Origin: Clavaria fumosa
Taxonomy: Eukaryota > Basidiomycota > Agaricomycetes > Agaricales > Clavariaceae
Direction: 5' to 3'
NCBI GenBank assembly: GCA_951802425.1
Contig: OX637794.1
Location: 1,612,001 to 1,676,000 of the forward strand
Length of the DNA: 64,000 bases
This document shows positions 32,324-42,203 of this stretch, one piece after another. The position numbers and the translations under genes are program-made. The notes beneath the pieces are model-generated. The model saw only the letters and a program-made list of their open reading frames with translations. It made no database searches and was not told the origin of the DNA. How positions within the stretch are numbered: the stretch's first letter is position 1; each line of letters begins with the position of its first letter.

Positions 32324-33405
32324 GACGCTTACATAAGCAAAAATGCGCCTAAGCCCTTGATTTCACTGACCCAAAGATATTTTACTCTCTCCTCAGTCAA
32401 TTCTGAAGCATTTGGCATGGGATTTTTTGTAAACACAGACTCTTTTATATCTAGATTACAGGAAAAATACAGACATAATTCAAAACATCTCCACTCATGT
32501 ACAATTACAGCAGAAACATAAGGGGTCATGACATAAAACCTTGTGCCTATCACAGGGCATACTTCTAGTCCTCCAGATTGTCTGTCCCTCCAATAACAAA
32601 GTCTTCACTTGTGAAAATGGTATAATAGTGCTTACCTAGGTGTTCCAAAGCTCCAAATTCTTCCCCCCAGGTACACACAGTCCCCTAAGGTGACAGAAGG
32701 ATGAAATTGGCCTGAAATGCAGAGAAAACAATAAATTAAATGATAAGATAGGTAAATATGAAGTTTGGGAGGCTTACTTTGTAACCTAGATTGCACACAA
32801 GGTGCACACAGAGTGTTTGAAAGTGGGGGGAGAATGAGAGCCAGAGAATGAGGCCACAGAACTTGCAGTGTGTGCGCACAGCCACTGATTACATAAGCGC
32901 ACAAGTCCGGCAGTCCCAAATCTGTGTGCCTCATAGAGCCTTCTACACAAATTTTGGAACTTACTTTTGCTGAGAGGAAATGTTCAGAAATATTATTTGA
33001 ACATTTTGTTCAAGATGGAAGTTTTCTCAATGTCTTTGTTGTTTAGATAGCAACAATATCTCAATAAATAGGGCATTTTTCGAAAATCCATCTTGAACAA
33101 AAGTTTTTAAATTTAATTTCAGACATCTTTTACACTCAAAGTTTTTTTGTAGCTGTTGTGTGGAAGGCTCTATACTGAGATGTGTTTTTGGGTCAGAGCC
33201 TTAGAGCAGAATGCTTATGTAAGCGTCATGCGCTCTTAGTGGTGATTGCCCGTCCCCATAATAATATTACAGTACAGTGTAATAGTGGTCCTTTGACCAC
33301 TACAGTTCCTTTGACCAAAGGGAGATAGCAAGCACAGTAGCCACATGTCTATTTTGGAAATTAAGTAGGAAAATCATGAGTGTAATGGTGTATATCTTGG
33401 GGAAA

Positions 33406-33807
33406 TTTTGAGTGTTTTGGGCCGGAACTGACGTCTTGGCATGCTTTTGTCTCGCTGATGCAAGGTGTTCACAGAACAAATCCACTTTTGGCAGTGGATT
33501 TGTGGAACAGGAATTGGTGATAAATTTTTGAAAAAAATGGCTGTGAAAACTACTCTATTTGGCTTTTGGCCTATGCATAATTCATGTCCAGCTGGGCACC
33601 TGACGACGTTTTGAGTGTTTTGGGCCGGAACTGACATCTTGGCATGCTTTTGTCTCGCTGATGCAAGGTGTTCACAGAACAAATCCACTTTTGGCAGTGG
33701 ATTTGTGGAACAGGAATTGGTGATAAATTTTTGAAAAAAATGGCTGTGAAAACTACTCTATTTGGCTTTTGGCCTATGCATAATTCATGTCCAGCTGGGC
33801 ACCTGAC
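33406..33807. repeat. 203-bp tandem duplication
   Basis: The unit starting TTTTGAGTGTTTTGGGCCGG at 33406 repeats from 33609 to about 33807 with essentially one visible difference (GACGTC versus GACATC), so the duplication is recent. Confidence 0.92.
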
Positions 33808-33833
33808 CACAAAGCAGCCCTGTGAGGCGCATC

Positions 33834-34703
33834 ATGGCGGCTTTCCGGGCTCAGCGATATGATGAAGAAGAGGACTCTGACGCACCAACAATCTCAACTC
33901 AGCTGATAGAAAACGAGGAACTCACATCCCCCACACTGCTGCATCACCATCCAAGGGATACGGACATTGATCCCACTCTGACTGTGGCTTCAAAGCGCAT
34001 CAAGTTGCTCTCAGAGACGCTCCGTGCAACATCCACTGGTTCTATCCTCGTATCACAAGCACCGATGAGGGCCATTGACAACGTACCTGCACCTGTTCTT
34101 GAGGCTCCCCCAGACCTTCCAGAACCAGACTGGATGCTGGCAGAACTGCCAACAGAATACATCAGCCGCAACACACTAGAGAAGCATGTCACAGAACTCC
34201 GCAAAAATCTCAAACTTGCCCATTCACACATTCATGCCCGAGACTCGATGCTTGAGAGACAATCTGCACAGCTGATCTTCCAGCACATGTTCCTGGACAA
34301 GCAAAACGAGGCCTTGAATAGCAAGCAGAACCGGAAGAAGGATGACCGTACCATGCTCTTTGATGGCAAGGCTGTGGCATTGACTGCTGATGAGTTTGAG
34401 GAGAAATTGAGGACAGTGGCACAGCGGAAGGCAGAGGAGGCTGCCGAGAAGGAACAGAGGGCAATAAACAGGGCTACAAGGAAGAATGCAAGGTCAGCAA
34501 TCAATGCCCAATGGGACGAGTTGAAGGCCGCACATGCAGCGGCGATTTTAGCCTGGGAGGCTGAGTGTGCACACCTGACAGAAGAAGGCATTGCAAAGCG
34601 GAATTTGCCCCCAAAGCCGGTGCGACCAAAGAAGCCAATGCTTCCTGACGATGTTGGACAAGTGGGGGAGTTGCATGGAGATGAGGCTGACGAGGGCCTG
34701 TGA
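33834..34703 (+). CDS. Transposase C-terminal tail remnant (pogo/CENP-B type)
   Basis: From the ATG at 33834 a 289-residue protein can be read (an in-frame GTG precedes it). The N-terminal third is acidic and disordered. Then come ISRNTLEKHVTELRKNLKLA, AQLIFQHMFLDKQNEALNSK and RTMLFDGKAVALTADEF, followed by a charged coiled coil (QRKAEEAAEKEQRAINRA) and a Pro/Lys-rich end (NLPPKPVRPKKPML). This is the familiar tail of fungal DDE-1 transposases, where helical, charged residues follow the catalytic core. No DDE core or HTH is present. It may be expressed as a stand-alone coiled-coil protein, but I infer it is a remnant. Confidence 0.6.
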   Translation: MAAFRAQRYDEEEDSDAPTISTQLIENEELTSPTLLHHHPRDTDIDPTLTVASKRIKLLSETLRATSTGSILVSQAPMRAIDNVPAPVLEAPPDLPEPDWMLAELPTEYISRNTLEKHVTELRKNLKLAHSHIHARDSMLERQSAQLIFQHMFLDKQNEALNSKQNRKKDDRTMLFDGKAVALTADEFEEKLRTVAQRKAEEAAEKEQRAINRATRKNARSAINAQWDELKAAHAAAILAWEAECAHLTEEGIAKRNLPPKPVRPKKPMLPDDVGQVGELHGDEADEGL

Positions 34704-34940
34704 CGGATGTCACATGCGACGTCACACTGGTCAAAGGAACGATGAAATGTGACTTTTCAATGCTGCCAGCTCACATTGAGATTTGAAAGACTTCGCTGCT
34801 GGTAGTAATAATTCCTTAATTTTGTGGGACATGTAGAAAGCATTTAAGTTGGTCAGTGAAAAAATATGGGCAATAAATATTGACATCACATGGAGAAAAT
34901 AATAATTCAAAGTTGTGGTCAAGGGAACAGTATTACACTG

Positions 34941-35681
34941 TAAATGTTGCGGTATAAAATAAATAAAAAGCATATCGCACGTGATCTGCGCCAGGCACGC
35001 CACCTTCCCGGAACTCGAGATTCTGCATTGTGACATGACATACAAGTCCACTGGCATGGCATGGCGAGCTCGGAGGCGCCCACGGCGAGCGCGGACATGC
35101 AAGGCGCATTCTCTCTGCCAAGAAGAACGTTATCATTTCTCCCTTGTGACCTCCTGTGTCTCCCACTCTCCTCAGGCACAGTTTGAGACAGGGGCTCCGC
35201 ATCCTCGACTCGAAATTTTGCAAGCGTAAAAACCAGAAAGTGCTCTCAAATGGTCGGATGTCAGTCCACGCCTGTGACGAGTATCTGGGAGTTGAAGAGC
35301 TTGAAGACCCAAAAGCTTGATTGACAACGCTAATTAACGGGACAGGACACAATCTATGCGCCCGCTGGATCTCGGCCATTCTAGCGTCTCGGTCTGATCG
35401 GTATTGAGCCCGAATTGTCCGCCAAACCCCGCACTTTTCAACGCAGCAGCATTCAAATCCTTGCCCGAAATTGAAATCGGAAACCTATTGTCCAACATCA
35501 GATAACCGAGTGGATCGGTGAAACGCTCGTGGACATCCCGGGATGCGTCATTAAACGTGGTCTCCTAATTACGGCGAATACCGAGGTCAGACACTATAAG
35601 TATCACCACATCTGCGAACGGAGCATCATCACTCGACACCCCATCTGTGTTCGTGAACTTACCCACTACTCGCTGTAAATC
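34941..35681. other. Intergenic region right of the transposon nest, with unassigned open segments
   Basis: The first ~30 bp (GCGGTATAAAATAAATAAAAA) resemble a LINE tail. The rest has no gene I can name. On the minus strand a coding-like segment spans about 35550-35340 (with ERFTDPLGYLMLDNRFPISI and SGKDLNAAALKSAGFGGQFG) and could belong to a decayed gene; a further open frame (35379 down to the transposon border) follows in another register. From about 35600 the sequence looks like the 5' leader of the cupin gene. Confidence 0.4.
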
Positions 35682-36223
35682 ATGGTTCTTGCTGTAAGTC
35701 CTCAAACGGCGTTGATGTACACCACTCATCGCTGTCTACTAGGTTATTACCGACGGATTCTCCATGGAGCATGCGCCCCTCGCTCCGGGCATCGGCCTCG
35801 CACAAATCTTGGGCAACAATTCGGAGGAGGCCCCCTTGCATTGCGGCTCGTACACCATGGAAGCGAACACTGAGACGGTAGTTGACTATCCTTGCACCAT
35901 CTTCTGCCTTGTCCTCGAGGGTGAGCGATACCGCCCCTGACGATCTGTGTATTCCAACAACTGCTTATTGTCTGGATCTTAGGCGAATTCTTCGCGCAGG
36001 ACAACAAGGATCCCGCGGCCAAGAAAGTACAGCTCAAGAAGCACAATATCTTCCGTGCCACCAAGGGTGATTCTGTCAAATGGTCCACGACGACCGGTGG
36101 CAAATGTGCGTTTCGCTTTATTATTAATCAAATCGCGAGTCCTCACCAGCCTCACCTATCGCAGCTTTCTACGTCATCCAGCTTCCCGGAGGCACGGACC
36201 CCACTCCCTACTTCAAAGCGTAA
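35682..36223 (+). CDS. Small RmlC-like cupin protein (EutQ-like)
   Basis: Four exons from the ATG at 35682 give a protein of about 125 residues. Exon 1 is only MVLA and ends at a GTAAGT donor. Then VITDGFSMEHAPLAPGIGLA, MEANTETVVDYPCTIFCLVLE, GEFFAQDNKDPAAKK, HNIFRATKGDSVKWST and FYVIQLPGGTDPTPYFKA follow, ending TAA at 36221-36223. The strand pattern, with a Gly turn after CLVLEG and the KGDSVKW motif, is that of one-domain cupins grouped with EutQ-like proteins. The usual metal-binding His residues are not obvious, so a catalytic role is doubtful. Substrate unknown. Not linked by layout to its neighbours. Confidence 0.72.
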
Positions 36224-36700
36224 GGTGCAGCGTGACTGGCTGTCTAGGGTAATCACCGTTGGCCTCATCTATGTTATAACGCGCTCTATGGGTCCTTGGT
36301 TTTGTGTAAAGTCATCGAATGAATCATTTGTCTGTTATGCCGTGCGCGAGCTCTCTGAGATGGACGGCGAACCGTGCCACAGCCGTGATACCTGTTTACT
36401 AAGTTACTAGCCACTAATACTGTTGCACGAACGGACCCCCACCATTTCAGCTTGAGTCGCTTCTGAGAGGGTGGCTTGCGTCCGAAGGTGGGCCCACATA
36501 TACATTCAAGGAATCAGAGGTACATAACGGACACGAAGTTACACAGAATCGGGAAATCATATGGCTCATCTGTATGGTCATCTTATGCACTCCAGTCTGC
36601 ATATTACTAAGTAGACAATACACTCATGCAGTGTCAATAGAGGAATAGCTAAAGAAGGGTGGTTAAAGTATCTGGTGTGGCCTGAGAATCATCATTTCAG
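36224..36700. other. Intergenic region, nothing recognised
   Basis: About 480 bp between the convergent ends of the cupin and NLR-like genes. No gene, repeat or RNA was seen. Confidence 0.6.
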
Positions 36701-38430
36701 TCATTTGTACTCTGGGCTGTCTGCCTCATCCAACCTCCCCTCCCTGTATGTGGCTGCCAGATGGGCAATACTTGCCAAAGTGTCTGGGTGTTCTGGCCCA
36801 AGTATCCTCTTCCTCACTTCCATGACATGAATGTCTAGAATCTTTGCTTCTTCCAACTTCCCCTGATTTGTGTATATGGTTGCCAGATTGGCAATACTTG
36901 TCAATGTGTCTGGGTGTTCTGTCCCAAGTATCCTCTTCCTCATTTCCATCACTCGCACTTGTAGACTCTCTGCTTCATCCAACTTCCTCTGAACCAAGTA
37001 TGTTACTGCCAGATTACCAATATTTGCCAAAGTGTCTGGGTGTTCTGTCCCAAGTATCCTCTTCCTTACTTCTTTCACTTGCACTTGTAGACCCTCTGCT
37101 TCATCCAACTTCCCCTGATTCCTATATATCACTGCCAGATTGGCAATACTTTTCAAAGTGTCTGGGTGTTCTGTCCCAAGTATCCTCTTGCTCACTTCCA
37201 TCACTTGCACTTGTAGACTCTCTGCTTCATCCAACTTCCCCTGACCCAAGTATGTTGCTGCCAGATTACTAATACTTGACAAAGTGTCTGGGTGTTCTGT
37301 TCCAAGTATCCTCTTCCTTACTTCTGTCACTTGCACTTGTAGACCCTCTGCTTCATCTGACTTCCCCTGATTCCAATATATCACTGCCAGATTGGCAATA
37401 CTTTTCAAAGTGTCTGGATGTTCTGTCCCAAGTATCCTCTTCCTCATTTCCATCACTTGCACTTGTAGACTCTCTGCTTCATCCAACTTCCTCTGAACCA
37501 AGTATGTTACTGCCAGATTATTAATACTTGACAAAGTGTCTGGGTGTTCTGTTCCAAGTATCCTCTTCCTTACTTCTTTCACTTGCACTTGTAGACCCTC
37601 TGCTTCATCCAACTTCCCCTGATTCCAATATATCACTGCCAGATTGGCAATACTTTTCAAAGTGTCTGGGTGTTCTGTCCCAAGTATCCTCTTCCTCATT
37701 TCCATCACTTGCACTTGTAGACTCTCTGCTTCATCCAACTTCCTCTGAACCAAGTATGTTACTGCCAGATTACCAATATTTGCCAAAGTGTCTGGGTGTT
37801 CTGTCCCAAGTATCCTCTTCCTTACTTCTTTCACTTGCACTTGTAGACCCTCTGCTTCATCCAACTTCCCCTGATTCCTATATATCACTGCCAGATTGGC
37901 AATACTTTTCAAAGTGTCTGGGTGTTCTGTCCCAAGTATCCTCTTGCTCACTTCCATCACTTGCACTTGTAGACTCTCTGCTTCATCCAACTTCCCCTGA
38001 CCTGAGTATGTTACTGCCAGATTACTAATACTTGCCAAAGTGTCTGGGTGTTCTGTTCCAAGTATCCTCTTCCTTACTTCTGTCACTTGCACTTGTAGAC
38101 TCTCTGCTTCATTCAACTTCCCCTGACTCTGGTATGTGGTTACCAGATCAGCAATACTTGTCAAAGTGTCTGGATCTTCTGGCCCAAGTATCCTCTTCCT
38201 CACTTCCATCACTTGCACTTGTAGACTCTCTGCTTCATCCAACTTCCCCTGATTCATGTATATGAATCCCAGATTGGCAATACTTGTCAATGTGTTTGGG
38301 TGTTCTGGCCCAAGTATCTTCCCAATCTTCCTCCTCACCTGAACCTCTAGTAGTTCTGCTTCTTTGAACTGACCTAGCTTTGCATATGCTAATGCAAGTC
38401 TTGTCATTATTTCCAATGTCCTTGGATGCT
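36701..38430 (-). repeat. TPR-coding tandem repeat array with 252-bp higher-order unit
   Basis: About 14 units of 126 bp. The phrase TATCACTGCCAGATTGGCAA (plus strand) recurs at about 37126, 37378, 37630 and 37882, exactly 252 bp apart. Units 4-6 and 10-12 are nearly identical as blocks of three. Confidence 0.9.
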
Positions 38431-40236
38431 TTGTCCCAAGAATCCTATTGCACATATTCCTTGCATGCATATGATGCTCTGCAGCTTTCTTGTAGTGGCC
38501 ATTTGCAAAATACACCAATCCCAATTTATTCTCTTCCAGAATACTCTGTTCTTCATCAATCATCTGTTTTGTACTATTCATAGTTCTGCAATATTTCTCA
38601 TTTTGATAAATGTGTGGAATGAGTGACTTGCAAAATGTGTAGTCTTCAGCAGTACTTGGACTTGTGATTGAGTGACATAGCATCCTCCTTGTCATAAGAC
38701 AGCTTATCTGCTGGTCCACCCTGGATAATCTATCCCAGCTCCACAAATGCACTAATGGGTGTATGGAGTAGATCTTGCCTTCCAAATTCTTAATAAGGGA
38801 AAATGATAGCAAGATGGCAATCCCTTCTCTCAACCAAGCATCATCCCATTTGCTTTCTTCATCTATTTGCAGCAATGTGACATGAAACTTTGAAAATGCT
38901 TCTGATACATGTCTCCTTTGCTTTTTGCCACTGGATACAGAGGAGAGCACCTTCTGGAACAACTTGATTTGTTTGGCATGCATATCAGTGGGCAAATTGG
39001 CTGCTGCTCTTTGAAATATCTCTTCTGATATACCTTCATGATGAAGTGAAGAAAATATTTGTAGCAAGAGGATAGCACTTTTGGCAGCCTGGACATCCTT
39101 GGTGGTTTCTTGTCCTGCAGCTCTTGCTGCTATGGCTTGGAAAGAAAGGTCCCATGTCCCATACACTGCCTGGCCATAGTTTGAAGCTCCCCTGAATGGT
39201 GGATGTGCTAGTAGATCATGGTGATGTTGCTGATATTTCCCAAGGTATTCACCAAGTTTACAGAGACCAGAAGCAATATATGCTCCAGCTTGGTAAACTG
39301 CTAATGGCAAACAGCACAATTCAGTCACAATAGGCTGAGAGGTGTCCCTCAATGATTCAGCAGATTCCTCAAGGCATGCAGCCTTTAAAAGTAGAGATAT
39401 TGCTTCCTGCTCCTCCATTTTCTCAACTTCCTCCCATGCCGTAGGATGCACAGTGCGGCGCATGTCTGGATTTCTGCTTGTGATTAACAAGTTTCCATGA
39501 CTGCCTCTGGGAGTGAACTTGGAGAGCATGTCAGGATCACTTGTATTGTCAAATACAAGCAGCCAGTTCTTGGCAGTGTATGACAGCCACAGGAGCACCG
39601 ACTCCACAGAGCTTTGGACTCCGCGTGACCGGGCAGCAGGAAATTCTGCCATGTCTTTGATACTTTGCTCAGCAGTCTCATTATTTGTTGCATCAATCCA
39701 AAACACTCCCCAGAACCTGGCAGGACAAGTGAGGCTGACAGAACCCTGGCAGAGCAGACTAGACTCACAAATCCTTGTTCTGTTCAACAAATTTCAGACA
39801 AATCTGAGTCTTCCCCGCACCACCCATTCCATATAGCAGAAACTGTCTCTGACACTCAACTGGCATGCTGAAGTGTTGTCGGAGTCTGTCTAGATAGCCA
39901 CTGCGCCCAGTAAAGAGAGGACTGGACGGAGGCATCAAGCGGTATGGAGTCCTTGGCTGTAATCGATTGGTCACATTGGCAGCAGCCTGATCTACATTGC
40001 AGGTGAGATATGGACTTCCTATGTGTTCAATCTCATTCCTACTCACTGTGAATGGTGTAAGTATTGGTTGTTCTGTTATCGGCAATGCTGAGATTGAGGT
40101 TATGACTACCAACATCGCCGCCGCGACCAGTCACACTGGATGTATCTAGAGAGGAGAGTCAATGTCATGCGACACGAGACCACGCAAGCTACTCACCGAT
40201 TGTTGCGTAACTGAAGTCTTGACGAGCTTGACTCAT
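36701..40236 (-). CDS. NLR-like protein: NB-ARC NTPase with TPR repeat array
   Basis: A STAND-type receptor-like protein of about 1,160 residues. A start ATG at 40236 followed by three short introns gives MSQARQDFSYAT, then a Gly/Asn/Thr-rich segment with VTGRGGDVGSHNLNLSIADN. The NB-ARC domain follows with the P-loop LLYGMGGAGKTQICLKF, VFWIDATN, Walker B NWLLVFDNTSD and GNLLITSRN. After a helical region (about residues 300-530) come about 14 repeats of 42 residues of kinesin-light-chain type (LGTEHPDTL...NLAV.Y..QGKLDEAE). Repeats 5-12 alternate between two forms, making an 84-residue (252-bp) higher-order unit. The frame is uninterrupted. Such proteins in fungi act or are thought to act in non-self recognition and programmed cell death. 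No effector domain is visible at the N-terminus. The first-exon model is my inference; the main exon (36701 to about 39740) is firm. Confidence 0.88.
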
Positions 40237-40716
40237 GATAAGACCAACGGTGATGAGGGTGTCACAGTATCGATGCCAATCAGCACCGTCCGCTGGGCAG
40301 TTCTTGCTGTACGTCACGTGCTCGTTTACCGCAGGCACATTTGGATCCGCGCTTCACCTTTGCTTTTCTCTCACCCGCCGCGCTCGAGGGAACCTCTGCA
40401 GGTCGTTGTGAGACCGCTTCGGGATCTTCGCCAGCATCTCTGTGAGACACCGACCCTGGGCGACGCACCGACCTTGGCCCATAGGCTCTGCCCCACTGTC
40501 CACAGTGCAACTCACTCTGTCCCACACCGCGCATGCCCCACGATCTGATTTGGCGCCGCTCGTCCCAGCCCCTGGTGACGCGGAGGTATTACAAGCGCTC
40601 TTTACCCCATCTGTCCCCACGCGTATCGGGGTCGCGCCGCTTCCTTCCGCCTCCGTCGCCATCGTCGCAAGGCGGATAACCTCGAACAGTTCAGACACTC
40701 GTTCGAGTCCCTGACC
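40237..40716. promoter_or_regulatory. Gap between NLR-like gene and DUF1766 pseudogene
   Basis: A C-rich 480-bp stretch between divergent genes. Both strands stay open for 80-115 codons because stops are rare in such GC-rich DNA; none of these frames resembles a known protein. It should hold the NLR promoter and perhaps the start of the pseudogene. Confidence 0.4.
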
Positions 40717-41734
40717 TTGAGCCTAGATAACAATGAAGATGTCGGCGGGGTCCCTGACTTTCGATCACCTCCTCCACCGAGACTTCGTCGGTGGCTTTTG
40801 CCCAGACTTACGCGTGTCCCCTATGCCTCTACTGTCCGGGCGCTGGATTGTGTCGTCTCTCCAAGCCAAGCTGGATTCGATCCGGGGCCCCTGCCGCGAC
40901 CGTCCGCAACGCCCGTCCCGCAGATCTCGCTGACGATGCGGCACGCGCTGAGCATGTTCCCTCGCACGCCCAGTGTTGGCGTCGACGCGCCATCCACGCG
41001 CCTCTCAGCACAACCCGTTGCCGCGTCCGTCCCGCCGCCGCCCTCCGCCTCCGTCGTGGCATCTGTCATGGTCCAGTGCAGCGGCAACAAGCAGAACGGT
41101 TAATGCTCCACGTGTCCTGTGAAGCTCGGCCCACCCATTGTCATGCATGGCCGGACATCAGCGACGAAGTCGAGCGCTTTTGTTGGCAATATCGCGAGAA
41201 GGTTTTGAAGCCGAGCGGAATTCCATTTGAAGAATGCACTTCTTCCGTATGAAGGTAATTTCTTCGTCGAACATTCCTCTTACCTTCTAACTATTTATTC
41301 GTGCTGATTACATCCCGAGTTATTTGCATCCAAGCACTTAAGGATTGAGATGGCCAAATTTGGAGCGAAAAGGACAAACTTGGCTACATCTACATATGAA
41401 ATCAAGGGCGCATAGTATGTCATTTTACACGAACATAAATTGACCCTTCGTTTCAGGTGCGGACAATCCTCATCTAATACTCAAGGTCGGGCGCACGAAG
41501 AAGCTCATCAAGCGGCTGGACAACTGGGACAAGCAATGCGCGTCGAAGGAACAGATTTTGCGCGGCTGGTAGCCAAGCGGGCCGCAGAGTGACCGCGCTG
41601 GCCTGCTCAAGGGGCTCGTGAAGCCTGGCCCCGCAGGCAAGTGCTCCCACTGCCTGGAACGGCCCATTCATGTTGAGTTGGCAGACTTGGTGTACCTCGA
41701 CCCTAATTGGTTGCGTTACCAAGGATGCCATTAG
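40717..41734 (+). pseudogene. T5orf172/DUF1766 (GIY-YIG-like) domain protein, broken
   Basis: The N-terminal part (to about 41100) is Pro/Ser-rich and ends QCSGNKQNG, which resembles the zinc-binding Cys start of DUF1766 proteins. A later segment at about 41161-41254 has DEVERFCWQYREKVLKPSGI, matching the FC.QH...PSG portion. From about 41465 the conserved domain reads PHLILKVGRTKKLIKRLDNW, DKQCASKEQILRGW, an in-frame TAG (about 41570), then LLKGLVKPGPAGKCSHCLER and PIHVELADLVYLDPNW. The stop lies within the domain, with no intron border nearby. Together with the shifted frames upstream this indicates a decayed gene. The family is of unknown function in fungi, often in high copy. Confidence 0.65.
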
Positions 41735-42203
41735 GCAACATGTGGGTTGTGCCTGGTAAGAAAGGAATGAGGCTTGCCCTGGCTGTAAGTTTAGCTTTGG
41801 TAACTTGCCGATGTAGTTCTCTAATGATTCGCATCAACACAGGTAGCAGAGAGCACAAAGAGATATCAAAAGGGGGATGCATGGAAAGGAGAGGGAAGAC
41901 ATGGTCTGCCCCGGTCTTTTGACAGATGGGGAAGGTTTGTGGAGGAGCATTTGTGAAAGCCAAATTCATCTTCACATTTACTTTGCTGATATTGTGTATG
42001 CATGACACTTGGAATGGGGAACAGTTCAACTCTGCACATGCAAAACACACTTAGTCTAGTAGTCCAAGGGGAATGTTAAATGAAATGTGTTGATCAACAG
42101 GTTGGTTGGCATTGCAATGTTATAGTAGCTCCAAAGGCCAAAGATTCACACGAATAGAATAGCCAATTCGTTCTCAACACTGTACTGTACCCTTTTCCGC
42201 TCC
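41735..42203. other. Intergenic region, nothing recognised
   Basis: About 470 bp between the DUF1766 remnant and mL54. It is A/T-richer than its neighbours. No gene recognised. Confidence 0.5.

Larger units (their letters stand above)
21490..33261. mobile_element. Non-autonomous DNA transposon with 50-bp inverted repeats (interrupted by LINE)
   Basis: The left terminal repeat starts TTATGGGGACGGGCAATC at 21490 and continues, after the inserted LINE, at 32324-32339. The right repeat is the reverse complement and ends at 33261. The two 50-bp repeats differ at two positions. TA dinucleotides flank both ends (21488-21489 and 33262-33263). Without the LINE and one copy of its target duplication the element is about 972 bp. 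The interior (32340-33211) is A/T-rich and codes for no recognisable transposase; a minus-strand open frame of about 100 codons at 32632-32934 looks accidental. A TTGTTCAAGATGGA run at about 33007-33020 is inverted at about 33089-33102, which could fold. Confidence 0.78.
33275..34940 (+). mobile_element. Pogo/Fot1-like DNA transposon, internal deletion derivative
   Basis: The left end reads CAGTGTAATAGTGGTCC and the right end is its imperfect reverse complement (...GGAACAGTATTACACTG), with TTGACCAC also mirrored; TA flanks both sides (33273-33274 and 34941-34942). This TA-duplicating CAGTGTAA-type end is typical of Tc1/mariner-pogo elements. The 1,666-bp body holds a 203-bp tandem duplication and one ORF resembling only the C-terminal tail of a pogo-type transposase. 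The DNA-binding CENP-B-like and DDE parts are missing, so the copy cannot move by itself. Confidence 0.75.

Noticed and set aside
32632..32934. Minus-strand open frame of about 100 codons inside the TA-flanked DNA element
   Set aside because: No likeness to a transposase or other protein; its codons look random and the DNA is A/T-rich noncoding.
36844..38265. Several plus-strand open frames with repeated Ser/Leu-rich peptides opposite the TPR array
   Set aside because: They have the same 126/252-bp period as the NLR repeats on the other strand and are a by-product of the repeat; no start or family support.
40640..40715. A GTTCGAGTCC run that resembles a tRNA B-box
   Set aside because: The bases on either side cannot form a T-arm stem and no A-box or acceptor stem fits.
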